Assembly: GCA_004802725.1 (NCBI GenBank)
Contig: SGPM01000154.1
Location: forward strand, 1 to 61,737
Source: Antrodiella citrinella
Lineage: Eukaryota > Basidiomycota > Agaricomycetes > Polyporales > Steccherinaceae
DNA length: 61,737 bases
Reading direction: 5' to 3'
In this document: piece after piece, positions 48,731 to 61,400 of the stretch
Layout of the letters: each line of letters begins with the position of its first letter
Position numbering within the stretch: position 1 is the first letter of the stretch
Notes under the pieces: generated by a model
Database searches by the model: none
What the model was told of the DNA's origin: nothing
Seen by the model: only the letters and a program-made list of their open reading frames with translations
Program-made: the position numbers and the translations under genes

Positions 48731-49126
48731 ATGTCAATTGAAGAGCCGGAAGAGGCGGACAAGCTTGAGGAGGAGGAGGAATCCAAGCAATGTTTCTCAC
48801 GGCAAACATGCTCATCCTGTCAAAAGAAGAGGACCTCTTGCGCAGGCTGTAAGAATAGGATGTCGGAGACGCAACAAAAGGTGGCAATTGGCGACAAAGA
48901 CAGTAACAAACGAGCTACACCTCAGCTTCGATACATGGGTATGTTAGGATACGTTTGGATACAAAGGGTCCCGATTTTAAGTCCAAGGACCGACACGACG
49001 ACGGAGAGATTGATGGGACGTTATGTCCCTCATTAATACAGCTTCCAGACGGGCAGAAATATGAGCAGATAACCATAGCGGAAGAACCCATGACGAGTAG
49101 ACACCGTGGTTCGCAGGAAATTTGAT
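48731..49126 (+). CDS. Possible small cysteine-containing protein, doubtful
   Basis: The ATG at 48731 gives MSIEEPEEADKLEEEEESK and then C-x5-C-x2-C-x6-C-x2-C, a plausible small zinc site. If spliced from gtggca near 48880 to an acceptor near 48968, it continues PDFKSKDRHDDGEIDGTLCP and LPDGQKYEQITIAEE to TGA near 49126. No homologue is known to me. The opposite strand also has an open frame (48887-48537, ending in a basic PKKSHLRLRIRR), so strand and reality are uncertain. Confidence 0.25.
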
Positions 49127-49367
49127 ATTGACACCAAATTCCCGACGCCTGACACATTCAATAGTAAATACCATTAGGTGGTGAGCAGAAATTAACACGA
49201 AGGGTTCTAACATAGTCCAATCCTAACAAGAAGGGTCCAATCTGCATGGCGGAGAGCTCGCACACTGCAGCCTGTGCAGTCCAAAGGTCTAGTAAATCCC
49301 AGTCAATCTATGCCACTGACTTAAATCCCAAAAATCAGCCACATGTCGACTACAAGACCGACTACAC

Positions 49368-50794
49368 TCACATGCTCTCAAAAATCCCAGCGAACACACC
49401 ACTCAACTTCCCCTGCTTCTGCAATAATGGAAGCATCCCCTCCGACGCCGCTAACTCGGCGGGAGATTTGGTGCTGCGGAGGACGAGGACGACTTTCCGG
49501 AGAGACGAGCGAGAGGAGAGTTGGGTGTCGAGTAAAGACCAGCGATCTTGTGTGAGCCTAAAATCACAATACAAACATTCTCAGTCAGTCAGTCTGCATG
49601 GAATGTGATGACTCGGAAAACACAATGTTGCGTGAAGACTCACGAAGGCTCAAACAAATTACAAAAATCCTGCGGGCGCGCGAAAAACTCCAATAACACC
49701 GCAGCCGCGTCTGGGGGCGTGCACGTCACCGTGTTAATCATCTGCGTGAGCACCGTGCGTGCTTCGGTTGCGGATGAAACGAACCCGCGCAGGTGCGCGG
49801 TGTGTAGAGCCGTACATTGGGAAAGGTCGAGGCAGGGGATTTTTGAGGCAACTGTTCAAATTCAAATTCAAAGTCTAAAGTCAGAAGGGGATTGGGATCA
49901 ACGAATGAGTAGAAACTCACCGTAATCATCCGAAGGAACGCGATACCTCACGAACCGCAACGACGGCGCAGCGAGGTTCGCCACGACCTGCGCAGATGCC
50001 GTGATCTCGGGACACCCGCTGCCAAATTTCAGCGTGTGGAGATGATGCACGAACCCCAGCCGAGACAGCGCGGAGAGCAGATAGAAGCTGTCATCTTCCG
50101 TGAAGCAGTTGATCGCGGAAATGTGACATTTCCTGCGTCCATCGCGTGGGGTTTCTCCATCGGTTGTCAAGGGTTCAAGTTGGGCGGCGTAGAGAGCCCG
50201 GTACCCAATGCGCACGGTGTCAATGCTCAACAGACGGATACTGGAGAATTGCTGGAGGAGGTGTGAGAGGTGTTTTTGTGCGTTGTCCAGGCTCTCCACG
50301 TCCGACGCGTCCAGTCGGATATCCTTCAAAGACAGCATCTTGAGCTCCCAAGGCATCGGCTCCCTCCTCTCCATCGGCAACACCGCAGACTCAAACTTTC
50401 CCCACACCATCCGACTCAGCGTGATCCTGCGCAGACTCGGCAACTTGGGCAGTACGGCGTCCAGGAACGCGAAGAGGGAGGTGAAGTCATCTTGAGTTTT
50501 GTCGTGTGCGCCCCGGATGTGCAGACACCTAACATGGTTTCCGAGTGCGAAGGGGGATGATGCTACGACGCGAAGAAACGAGGCGAGGCCGTGTTTTTCA
50601 TCTCCGGAGGTGGTGATGAGGGTGGTGTGGAAGAGATGATACCGGGCTGACCAAAGCCAGTCGTGTTCTACGAGCGCGCAAACGAAAAGGGAGGCTTCGT
50701 CGTCGTGCAGGTGGTCGATGATGATGTCTGTGAGCTCCACTGGCAAACGACGTGGAGATTGATTGACCACTGCCTCCGGGGTTAGCAGCTCCAT
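49368..50794 (-). CDS. F-box-like protein of unknown target
   Basis: The ATG at 50794 starts MELLTPEAVVNQSPRRLPVE, then LTDIIIDHLHDDEASLFVCA and WLWSARYHLFHTTLIT, the common Agaricomycete F-box layout (LP-E-L-x-D-x-IID-L). The rest is leucine-rich with recurring beta/alpha blocks (LPSLRRITLSRM, LKMLSLKDIRLDASDVESL, FVHHLHTLKFGSG, PSLRFVRYRVPSDDYG). Two short introns near 49920 and 49640 lead to a C-terminal exon with LLDTQLSSRSSLRKVVLVLR, ending FESM at 49368. Family members recruit targets to SCF ubiquitin ligases; many in mushrooms are of unknown role. Confidence 0.75.
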
Positions 50795-51616
50795 AGAACA
50801 GGGCTCAGTTGAGGCTCAGGTTGTCTCTCTGTTGGAAAGAGCGAGGTGTCGCCGTCAACGCCAGAATGAACAGCAGGTCTTTATACAAAAAATACTCACA
50901 AGGGGAACCACCTTCAAACCTGAACAGAGCTCGCCGACGGAGAGAAGAGAAAGAAGACGACCCTGGATGACCGCACCTGACGACTCCTGCAGTTTATACG
51001 TATCAAAGCATGCTCGGCCATGTCTCCTGCATGCTTCGATAGTGGCATTATTTGATCACCGCCTTCCCTTTTCAAATACTAGAAGTACTCACAAGTTACA
51101 GGATGTTTACTTAGTCGAGAACACATGCCAGTACGCGTCGGCAGTAAGGTGTATCGATGACATGGCGGCGTATGATACGAAGAGTAAACGACGACGAAAT
51201 AGCTTGGAAATAGCCGTTGTTACTTGGCAATATTTTGAAAGACCCTAATGGTAGATTGCATGGAACATGGGTTGCTAAAGCAGATCAGGGCCGTTTGACG
51301 CGTACTCATTGACAAACCGACTCTAAAATGTCAAAACATTTGGACACAAGACCGATTTCATCGACGAGTCGTGGTGGTAGCAATAACGCGAGACCGGTCT
51401 CTGCAACTGTCAGGCGAGTATCCGCGATTTACACTGACCTTGGGGGATATCGTGAGACACACTAGTGACGACAAGCAACCAATTAACTTATATGTTCATT
51501 GTTCGAATCGGGGACCAGATCCAATACCGACAAAAAAAAATACCCAAGCCCCATACATTGTGATACAATACAATACCAACACAAGGTCGTTTACAACAGA
51601 TCAAAAAGCTGCATGC
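50795..51616. other. Intergenic region before the P450 array
   Basis: About 820 bp between the F-box-like gene and the first P450. It contains a nine-A run near 51531 and no supported coding frame. Confidence 0.4.
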
Positions 51617-53622
51617 TCAGGACGATACCGGCTTCGCAAATACGCGCATATCCGGGCCAGTGTGCAGAGGGATGTAGAAATCAATCCAAGTCAAATCGGC
51701 AGTACTGCGGAGCTTTTGGGTCAGTACTGATTCTTCTTGAGTAGGCGTCAGAGAGTCATACCTGACGCCGTCTAGTTCCATGTCGAACCTGCGGAAGATG
51801 TTCGCAATGGCAAGATATAACTCACAGTATCCCAGACTGATTCGGAGTTAGATGATGAAGTGATCAGCCTGAGCTTCTGTAGACAGTGGAAGTATTGTGG
51901 ACTCACTTGATACCGACACACGCCCGTGGACCCTTCGAGAATGCAACGAGGTACGTGTCCAGCTCCTTCGCAGCGCTTCCTAACCACCGTTCAGGTTGGA
52001 ACGTGCGTGCGTTAGGGAACACAGATTCACTCCAGTGCACCATGCATGCGCTCATACCAACAACAGTCTATCCGAACAAAATCGTGATTAGTTGTCGAGG
52101 CATGACGATTGCACGGAAAATTCATAGTTTTGACTTACTCCTGCCGGGATCGCACGTCCAGAGATCGTCGTGCCCTCGTAGGGCACTACGCGAATCGGCG
52201 GTGTGACGATACCGTGGCTCATCCGCAGCGATTCCTTCACTACCGCGGTCTGTAGAAACGAAATTGCACGTCAGAGAACTGCATCCTTTGCCATTGAACA
52301 CAGGTACCAAGTAGGGCAACTTCTCCAGCTGCTCGTATCTTGGCCGTTCTTCCAAAACTGGCCAGGCAGTCATAAGCTCTTCCTTGAGTGCATTATACAC
52401 ACGCCTGTTCTCAATGGCGTGTATGACTCCGGTGGTCGCAGTGTTGCTGGTAGTGTCAGACCCTGCGAAGACAAGTACGAACGCTTCCTCATTCAGGTCA
52501 TCGAAGCCCATATTCGTCGCAGCGGCGTTCTTATCCTTGTAATCGAGGAGGGAGTGGTAGATGATGGGATGTGGAGCTGAGGAGAGCATGGATGGGTCGG
52601 CAAGGATTTCTTTAATCTGCTTTGACAAGACCTGCAAGGCGAGTGTTCAGTTCTGACTTCTAAAACGAAAATGGTACACGACGAGTCAGCGACGTACGTT
52701 CCGGAAATCAACATAGCCTTGCAAGGCCTTGTTCATCACAACCAACAAAGACGAAGGCATGTATGCAGCAAGCGTTCTGGCAAGCTTGAAGAACACAAAC
52801 ACCTGGAGTGTGTTCAGAGATTCGTCCATAGCCATGACAATCGGCGCTTTGAAGTCTGGGGCATCCGTAGCGTTTACTGGTTTTGCGAAACACACCGAGG
52901 TAATCGTGTCGAGGGAGAAACATTTGAAGGCGTGGTAGAAGTCAGATGATTTTCCCGCTTCGTATTGTCGGGAGATGGCGTCGCACAGGATGTCCATCTG
53001 TACGTTCATAGTGAGCGCAAATTCAAGAAGAGAATGTACACTTGAAGCGCACCCTGTCTTGCACCAAATGTTGAAGCTCTATAATTGACTTGCGAGAGAA
53101 GTGGCTGAGCAAGATCTCGCGCCGCTTCTTTGCAGATGAGTAGTCCAAAAAGTTCCATGTAGACATGCCGTTCACGAGACTGCCATACAGTCTTTCGTCC
53201 TTGAGCCATCTGCGGCTTGGGTGGTAGATCTCGTTATAGGCATCGGGGTCGGAGAAATGCAGCTAGAAAGGTTATCAGCCTTGTGACTATAACGCCATGA
53301 TAGTTCAAGCTGCGCGCCTCGTTCGGACCCACTCTCACGATGTTTCCTATATGAAGTGATCTCCTTCAGAAATAAAATATGAAGAACACAGATTCAGAGA
53401 CAAACCATATTGCGCATGCACCTCAAACATCTTTGGTATATGATCCTTCGCGACCAGATACCGCCACATCTTCCAATGCGCCGTCATAGCAGCCATCCTC
53501 GGTCCCGGAAACTTCGCCAACGGGTGGAAATATACATTGTAAATCCAGGTCGACACGGTCCACGCTGTATACGCAACAGCGAGCGTCCCCACAAGCTCGA
53601 ACAAAGACAACCCAGCAGCCAT
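51617..53622 (-). CDS. Cytochrome P450, array copy 1
   Basis: Full-length P450 in many exons from ATG 53622 (MAAGLSLFELVGTLAVAYTA) to TGA 51617. Order: membrane anchor, WIYNVYFHPLAKFPGPRMAA hinge, IPKMFEVHAQYG, the B-C region, FKCFSLDTITSVCFAKPVNA, the I-helix VLVFAGSDTTSNTATTG, K-helix KESLRMSHG (ExxR), RTFQPERWLG, and the heme loop AFSKGPRACVGIK with cysteine ligand. It ends TADLTWIDFYIPLHTGPDMR plus a short tail. Function: ER-bound monooxygenase; substrate unknown. A TATA-like TATATATG at 53696-53703 argues for the 53622 start over the in-frame ATG at 53694. It clearly differs from copies 2 and 3 (roughly 70% protein identity by eye). Confidence 0.9.
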
Positions 53623-55042
53623 ATCTTCGTGGGTGGGTAAGGTAGGAACCGTAAGGCTATGGGGATATGATGCATGATCATGGTATGTTCGCATTCATAT
53701 ATACCGGTATTTGTGTGCATCCATCATAGCATCCGGTACCTCCGGAAGGAGAGACGATAGAATAAAAGATTGTCGGGAGTTTACTTATCCGAGTGGGGAT
53801 AACCAGCACATCTTGCGATGCTGAACACTGGCCAGGTCCACCCCGCATCACGATACAATTCACGTTCTTCTAAACGTGAGAGAAAGCTGCGCAGCTGCGA
53901 TACTGCGATACGACAGAATCGAAGCGAAGCGAATAGATTCCGGAAGTTCCAAGCACACGGGGCTTGACAGTGAGAATGGGAGTACGATGAAAATTGCTTC
54001 CTGTACAATGCCGTCAAAAATAAACGCTCTGGGTTCTTGGTAGATCTTACCATGCATACCGCCACTGATACATAGCGAGAAGCGACGTGAGATGTTCCGT
54101 GTCTCAGAAGCAATGAATTGTCGACAGTTGTGCAGATGCCAACAATTTGAACATATCGATCCTAACATTGTGGTCATCATTCATACAACATAAAGATGTA
54201 CATGTTTATTTGGACTGACCGGTACTGACCTGACATCACGGCACCATGATAGCTGTACGACATCCAGATGAATCACGGCAGATACTGACAACGCTTGTTA
54301 ATCGAACCATGGTTCTCCGGTGCCTGTAGATAAAGAAGAATGGAGAGTTATCATCTTGCTATCATGTGCGCTACGGAGGACAATGTATTCGACGTACTTG
54401 AATGCAGAGGTCCCAAGCGGGGAAGAGTTTCGCAGCGTTCAGCGTTCAAATGGTACACATGAACTATGAGCAAATCCACAATGTGTTGTAGTCATCGTTC
54501 GACGTAAAAAAGCATGATCAATGATACTGACCTAACCCGAGGTGACACTATGACAGAAGGGCATGCAAATAACGGCAGGTATTGACAAGGCCTAGAAGGA
54601 AAGTCATCTTGCGTCGACAATGAGAACCAGAGCGCACTCATGGATGAGCATCGGATATTAAAGTTTGTCATCGTGCCTTGCAATGGAATGACCTAACTTC
54701 GAAGTATGCAAATGCTATAATGATAAGATCAGGTCATATTGAGCTCCAGAATAGAACGCTACGCACCGTTCAGGACTCATTTGCAACCAGTTTGAAACAA
54801 GCCTTCGACACCTGAGACTGCTAACAGCCACAACATCCAAGGTCAAGAGCGTGAGCGTGTCATCGACATAACGCGTATTAGTAGGACCGTATCGACGCAT
54901 TCGACCTTCGGATAGGTAGTGCATGTGAATATCACTAGCTTCTTACCTAAAAGTAGTATTGAATTGGGCCCAAACAGCCGTCAGAAACTTGAAAGAGAAT
55001 GAGCGATAGGATGAAAGGGATGTCGTATACATAGTAGCTTGT
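53623..55042. other. Intergenic region between P450 copies 1 and 2
   Basis: No gene is supported in these 1.4 kb. From about 54080 onward the sequence is recognisably repeated at 58446-59335 (roughly 80% identity by eye). It includes the tracts TGTCGACAGTTGT and CTAACATTGTGGTCATCA. Confidence 0.5.
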
Positions 55043-57050
55043 TTATGATTCTACAGGTCTGGCCCTGACACGCATGTCCGGACCAATGTGTGCGGGTACG
55101 TAGAGGTCAACCCACTTCAAATCAGCGGTGCTGCATACAGTTCACGTCTGTCAATCGAAGAGCTAACATTGACAACAAAACAGCACGACGTACCTGACAC
55201 CGTCCAACTCCATGTCAAATCTCCGGAAGATGTTCGCGAATACGAGATACAACTCACAGTAGCCCAGACTGCGAAACGTCGCAATCACGATCAGCATACA
55301 CACACATTACACCAAAGTGGAAGAAGCACGTACTTCATACCAACACACGCCCTCGGGCCTTTCGAGAACGCAACGAGGTATGTTTCGAGATCTCTCGCAT
55401 CGCTGCCTAGCCACCGTTCAGGGTTGAAAGTGCGTGCTTCGGAGAAGACGGATTCGCTGTAGTGGACCATGCATGCACTCATCCCGACTGTGGTCTGTCA
55501 CGTCTACGTCAGCGCGACTGTGACGAAAGTTAGAGGTAGAGAAGGAATGTAGGACTTACCCCACCAGGGATCGCGTGTCCAGAGATCGTACCACCTTCCG
55601 AGGGGACCTTCCGGATGGGTGGGCTCGCGACGCCGTGGCTCATGCGCAACGACTCTTTGATGACGGCCGTCTACCACACATGCACATGTTGTTAGTGCGG
55701 GTGGAAACGCACCCTCAGACCAGAACACCACTCACCAAATACGGCAACCTCTCCAACACCTCATACGTCGGCTTCTCCTCCAAAACCGGCCACACCGCCA
55801 GTAGCTCCTCCTTCAGCGTCTTATACACCGTCTTGTTCTCGATGCTATGTATAATTCCGGTGGAAAGGGTGTTGCTCGTGGTATCAGACCCGGCGAAGAT
55901 GAGCACGAAAGCCTCCTCGTTAAGGTCGTCGAACCCCAAATTGTTGTTGCTGGCGTGCTTGTCTTTGAAGTCGAGGAGGGAGTGGTATATGATCGGGTGT
56001 GACGCGTCAGAGAGGACGGAGGGGTCCGAGAGGATGTCTTTGATTTGTTGAGCTATGATCTGCAGGACGGTCGTTTGTTATATTTCAGCAAATTGTGGAG
56101 AACGTCATGCAACGTACCTTCCTCAATTCGACATACCCCTTCAACGATTTGTTTATCGCCACGAGCGCCGCCGGTGGGATATACGCCATCACCTTCCTCA
56201 CGATCGGGAAGAACACAAATACCTGCATAAAATCCAGTGACATGTCCATGGCCAGCACCATCGGGTCTTTGAAGTCGGGTGCAAGCGTCGCGTTCACCGG
56301 TTTCGCGAAACACACGGAGGTGATCGTGTCGAGGGAGAAGCATTTGAAGGCGTGTGTGAAGTCGGAGGATTTGCCAACCGCGAATTGGCGGGATATGGCG
56401 TCGCAGAGGATGTCCAACTAGACATTTTAATCAGCATCGTGCGGAAGCAAGAAAGCAGGAAACGCACTCGTTCTTGAACCAAGTGTTGCAGCTCAATGAC
56501 CGACTTGCGCGAGAAATGACTGAGCAAGATCTCGCGCCGTTTCTTCGCCGCGGCGTAGGACAAGAAGTTCCATGTGGACGTTCCGTTCACGACGCTACCG
56601 TAGAGGATTTCTTCTTTGAGCCATCTGCGACTAGGATGATAGAGCTCGTTATATGCGTCGGGATCGGAAAAGTGCAGCTACACCGAAAGAATGAGCGGTT
56701 ACGATAGGAACGGTAGATACAACACACCTCATTCGGAGCTATTCTGACCACATTCCCTGGGAGAATGTGTCAAAAACGAATCCGACGGCTGGACACACGA
56801 AACTTACCGTATGTCGCGTGTACCTCGAACATCTTCGGGATATTATCCTGCGCGACCATGAATCGCCATAGCTTCCACCACGTAGACATCGCCGCAAGCT
56901 TTGGCCCGGGGAACTTTGCCAGCGGATGGAAATATAAATTGTAGATCCACGTCCAAGCGGTCCATGCTACGAAAGCCACGGAGGGTACAACGACCACTTC
57001 GAGCAGAGACAAGTTTCCAGCCATGGCAGATGAAAGAGGGAGTTCGTAGT
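54080..57050. repeat. Direct tandem duplication, first unit
   Basis: This segment, holding P450 copy 2 and its downstream flank, is repeated at 58446-61500 with an offset of about 4.29-4.37 kb. Identity by eye is about 80% in the 3' flank, 98% or more over the last third of the gene, about 90% in the middle exons and 98% or more over exon 1. Confidence 0.8.
55043..57024 (-). CDS. Cytochrome P450, array copy 2
   Basis: ATG 57024 (MAGNLSLLEVVVVPSVAFVA) to TAA 55043. Same exon plan as copy 1. Hinge IYNLYFHPLAKFPGPKLAAM; then VVRIAPNEL, NELYHPSRRWLKEEILYGS, SRKSVIELQHLVQERV, HAFKCFSLDTITSVCFAKPV, PMVLAMDMSLDFMQVFVFFP; I-helix FVLIFAGSDTTSNTLSTGI; KESLRMSHGVASPPIRKVP; FNPERWLGSDARDLETYLVA; heme loop AFSKGPRACVGMK; end DLKWVDLYVPAHIGPDMRVR. 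A TATA box (TATAAA, minus strand) at 57083-57088 lies about 59 nt before the ATG. No frameshift is seen. Substrate unknown. Confidence 0.91.
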
Positions 57051-57509
57051 AGATAGCCACAGAGACATAGACTAGCAATGACTTTATATGCGTACAGTTG
57101 CAAAGGGTTCTTTTCGTCTGATGCAGGGCCAGAGGGGAAATTGACAGTATGTTCTTTTCATGCTGATAGCGAGGGTGGAAGATTGCGAGTCATTCTGTGA
57201 GACTTTGCGATAGGTTCTGACGGAGACCTAGGTTTGAAGCTCAATAAATCCAAGGGTTGCGACATGACGCGACTCATGTCCATCCCCCGCGGAGTGGTTG
57301 TGACGTGAAAAGATGAACCCTTCAACGAAGAAGAAGATATGCGACTCCTCGGAGTCGTCGGATAGCTTCAGTCGCAAATGAGTCGGTCAGGGTACGATTT
57401 TTTTGCGAGTAAGTTTTCATCAGGATCTTCTGGCGCGGGGACGAAACGGGTATGTCAGAAACATGACACGCATGAGATATGTGCCATGAGGATGACAGGG
57501 AGTAGCACA

Positions 57510-57533
57510 GGAGGAGGAGGAGGAGGAGGAGGA
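57510..57533 (+). repeat. GGA trinucleotide microsatellite
   Basis: About eight consecutive GGA units lie in the spacer upstream of P450 copy 2. No equivalent is seen next to copy 1. Confidence 0.85.
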
Positions 57534-57771
57534 TATATGAGTGGCGTGCAGTTTGACGAGGGAGTCCAAACTAATGCTTACTAAGCACGATGTCCGAAAG
57601 CGGCAGAACGCGCTACAACTCTCAAGCTTCGTGTATCGTGTTCCCTCACTCTCCATCGTCCTCTCATTCGCTCAGGTATTTTCTCGTCCCAGCCCACCAT
57701 CCCAGCGTTTTTAGTGGTGGTGAGTCGTGCTCGTTACGGCTTGCTTTCACTTCACGCTCAAGTCGGAATTT

Positions 57772-57929
57772 GGCCGAAATTCGGCCTTTGGCCCTTCTCG
57801 TCTCAAGATCTCACGGACTTCGGACTTCGCAGCTCGTTCCACACCATTTCAGTGAACGAAAGCTTTCGTTCAGACTTTTCGCTGCGAACATCCGATTTGT
57901 TTTTCGCCTTCCGCGCGGAAGCGGAAGGC
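57772..57929. repeat. Three inverted repeats in the P450 spacer
   Basis: A 7-bp-arm repeat (GGCCGAA, one base, TTCGGCC) is at 57772-57786. A perfect 20-bp palindrome (TGAACGAAAG plus its reverse complement) is at 57853-57872. A hairpin with 9-bp arms (GCCTTCCGC/GCGGAAGGC, 6-nt loop) is at 57906-57929, overlapping a 14-bp palindrome at 57908-57921. No coding frame explains them. Confidence 0.7.
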
Positions 57930-58086
57930 CTGGCCAAATTTCCTTCTTCCCCCAACCTCGTTATCTCTGACTACACATTTACTACGTACATATTTCCTCG
58001 TTCGTTAGCTAGGACATCGAACCCTTAGGAAGCGTAAGAACGTTAACGACGCGCAGGTGTGTGACATTCGCAGCGGCAGAAGTGAC

Positions 58087-58393
58087 ATGACGCGCTTGGT
58101 CGTGACCGACGCGCGTGACACCGGCCCGCCCTCAAGCTGGCCTTTCCCCATCCGTTATCCTCCCAACCTCCTCCCCGCTCTTCCGCGACCTGCTCACGAC
58201 CTCCACCCGCTTGGCCGCACCGACGGACAGTCGAGAAGCAGCTCGCCGTACAACAGCGACAACGAGGACTCTTGGGACGTGCAGCATGTCATGCACCCCG
58301 ACTTGGGCGAGGACGCGCAGGTGTTTCAAGGGGAGGAGGTGAGGAGGGTCGTGTGTGCGTTGATGAGGTGTGGAGAGGAGGATTTGCAGATGG
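58087..58393 (+). pseudogene. Gene fragment at the duplication boundary
   Basis: The frame from ATG 58087 is open for 100 codons and contains SRSSSPYNSDNEDSWDVQHV and DAQVFQGEEVRRVVCALMRC, ending at a gtgagt donor near 58393. A second frame reads LSPSVILPTSSPLFRDLL, vaguely like a BTB-domain opening. Nothing downstream continues either frame, because sequence homologous to the 3' flank of P450 copy 2 starts near 58446. It is therefore probably a truncated 5' piece of an unrecognised gene. Confidence 0.35.
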
Positions 58394-58445
58394 GTGAGTG
58401 TCTCGATGTGACTCTTATCAGTTTATAATGTTGGCATGCGTTTAA

Positions 58446-61400
58446 AAGCGATGTGAGATTTTCCATGTCGGAGAAGCAGTGGATTGTCGACAGTTGTGAT
58501 GCCAACAATTTGAGCATATCGATTCTAACATTGTGGTCATCAGCCATAAAACATAAAGATATAGATGTTTATTGGGACTGACCTGAAATAACGGCATACA
58601 GATGAATCATGGCAAATACTGACAGTGCTTCCTAATCGAAACCTGGTTCTCCTGTACCTGTGGAGAAGACAGGATAGAGTGTTATCGTGTATGAGCTTGC
58701 AATCATGTGCACTACAGAGGGTAATGAACGTGTTCGCAGCAGCGACGTCCTTGAATGTAGGGATCCCCAGAGGGATGAAATGTCACAGCGTTCAGCGTTC
58801 AACGTTCAGGCGACACGCGTGAAGGATGGCCATATCTATAATGTATTGTAGTCATCGTCCGACGTAAAGAAGCATACTCGATGGTCCTGACCTAACCCGA
58901 GGTACCAATGGGAATAGAGGGGCGTGGAGATGGCGGAAAGCCTGGAAGGAGAGTCTTCTGGCGTCGATAGCAAGATCACTATGATTTACCGAGATGACAA
59001 GCACACAAATACTATAAGAATAAGGTCAGCCCAAGTTCGTCTGGAATATTATACGCACACTTGGAGACTACACTTACTGGAAACAAAAGATCAGCTGCGA
59101 CTCAACAATCTCAGAAATCAAAGGCAAAAGGGCGAGTCAGTGTGCCATCGACATAGCACGTATCAGGAGGACCCATGTCCGACACATTCAACGTTCCAAT
59201 GAGTAGCGCATGTGAAAGTCACAGAACTCTCATCTATAAACAGCATTGATTTGAGTCCAAACGATCGTCAGAACTTCGATGAGTGAACAATAGGTTGGAA
59301 AAGATGTCGTATACATAGCCCTCGNCTAGCTTGTTTATGATTCTACAGGTCTGGCTATGACACGCATGTCCGGACCAATGTGTACGGGTACGTAGAGGTC
59401 AACCCACTTCAAATCAGCGGTGCTGCATACAGTTCACGTCTGTCAATCGAAGAGCTAACATTGACAACAAAACAGCACGACGTACCTGACACCGTCCAAC
59501 TCCATGTCAAATCTCCGGAAGATGTTCGCGAATACGAGATACANCTCGCAGTAGCCCAGACTGCGAAACGTCGCAATCACNATCAGCATACACACANATT
59601 ACACCAAAGTGGAAGAAGCACGTACTTCATACCAACACACGCCCTCGGGCCTTTCGAGAACGCAACGAGGTANGTTTCGAGATCTCTCGCATCGCTGCCT
59701 AGCCACCGTTCAGGGTTGAANGTGCGTGCTTCGGAGAAGACGGATTCGCTGTAATGGACCATGCATGCACTCATCCCGACTGTGGTCTGTCACGTCTACG
59801 TCAGCGCGACTGTGACGAAAGTTAGAGTTAGAGAAGGAATGTAGGACTTACCCCACCAGGGATCGCGTGTCCAGAGATCGTACCACCTTCCGCGGGGACC
59901 TTCCGGATGGGTGGGCTCGCGACGCCGTGGCTCATGCGCAACGACTCTTTGATGACGGCCGTCTACCACACATGCACATGTTTTTAGTGCGGGTGGAAAC
60001 GCACCCTCAGACCAGAACACCACTCACCAAATACGGCAACCTCTCCAGCACCTCATACGTCGGCTTCTCCTCCAAAACCGGCCACACCGCCAGTAGCTCC
60101 TCCTTCAGCGTCTTATACACCATCTTGTTCTCGATGCTATGTATAATTCCGGTGGAAAGGGCATTGCTCGTGGTGTCAGACCCGGCGAAGATGAGCACGA
60201 AAGCCTCCTCGTTAAGGTCGTCGAACCCCAAATTGTTGTTGCTGGCGTGCTTGTCTTTGAAGTCGAGGAGGGAGTGGTATATGATCGGGTGTGGCGCGTC
60301 GGAGAGGACAGTTGGGTCGGCGAGGATGTCTTTGATCTGCTGTGCTAGGATCTATAGGCGCGTTTAGTTGTAAACATAGGTTGAGAAGTTGCAAGCGTCG
60401 ACAATGTACCTTCCTCAATTCGACATACCCCTTCAACGATTTGTTCATCGCCACGAGCGCCGCCGGCGGAACATACGCCATCACCTTCCTCATGATTGGG
60501 AAGAACACGAACACCTGCAAAAAGTCGAGCGATTTGTCCATAGCCAATACCATCGGGTCCTTAAAATCAGGCGCNAGCGTCGCGTTCATTGGTTTCGCGA
60601 AACACACAGAGGTGATCGTGTCCAGCAAAAGGCATTTGAAAGCGTGTGTGAAGTCGGAGGATTTGCCGGCCGCAAATTGGTGGGATATAACGTCGCAGAG
60701 GATGTCCAACTGGACACTTCGATCAGTATCATGCGGAAGCCTTAGCAAGAAAGCGGGGAACGCACTCGTTCTTGCACCAAGTGTTGCAGCTCAATGACCG
60801 ACTTGCGAGAGAAATGGCTTAGCAGAATCTCGCGTCGTNTCTTCGCCGCGNCGTAGGACAAGAAGTTCCATGTGGACGTGCCGTTNACAATGCTACCGTA
60901 GAGGATGTCTTCTTTAAGCCATCTGCGACTCGGATGNTACAGCTCGTTATAGGCGTCGGGTTCGCAAAAGTGCAACTACAACACAGGTGTGAGTTTATGA
61001 CAACCTTTACGAAATCGATGTCTTTGGCGGTTCCCTTGCATAGATCGGGGCGGATGGGCTTGCTGTCATCAAGCACCCGACGGGCATCTCTTCGCTTCAA
61101 GAGATGCAGGATAATCCAAACACCGAGGACCGAGGAAACCAGCCTAGAGGAATAAGAAAGTGGGACACCCATACCTCGTTCGGAGCTATTCTGACCACTT
61201 TTCCTGGTAGACCATGTAAACAACTAACAAACTTCTGAGAAAATGGATTACTTGCCGTATTTCGCATGCATCTCGAACATCTTCGGGATATTATCCTGCG
61301 CGACCATGAATCGCCATAGCTTCCACCACGTAGACATCGCCGCAAGCTTTGGCCCGGGGAACTTTNCCAGCGGATGGAAATATAAATTGTAGATCCACGT

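Noticed and set aside
48537..48887. Minus-strand ORF ending in a basic tail
   Set aside because: Protein-like at the C-terminus but without a start context or exon partner; kept only as a note in the opposite-strand entry.
51490..51520. T-loop-like GTTCGAATC as part of a tRNA gene
   Set aside because: No matching acceptor stem, D-arm or anticodon arm could be folded around it. No tRNA, rRNA or CRISPR array was found in the window.
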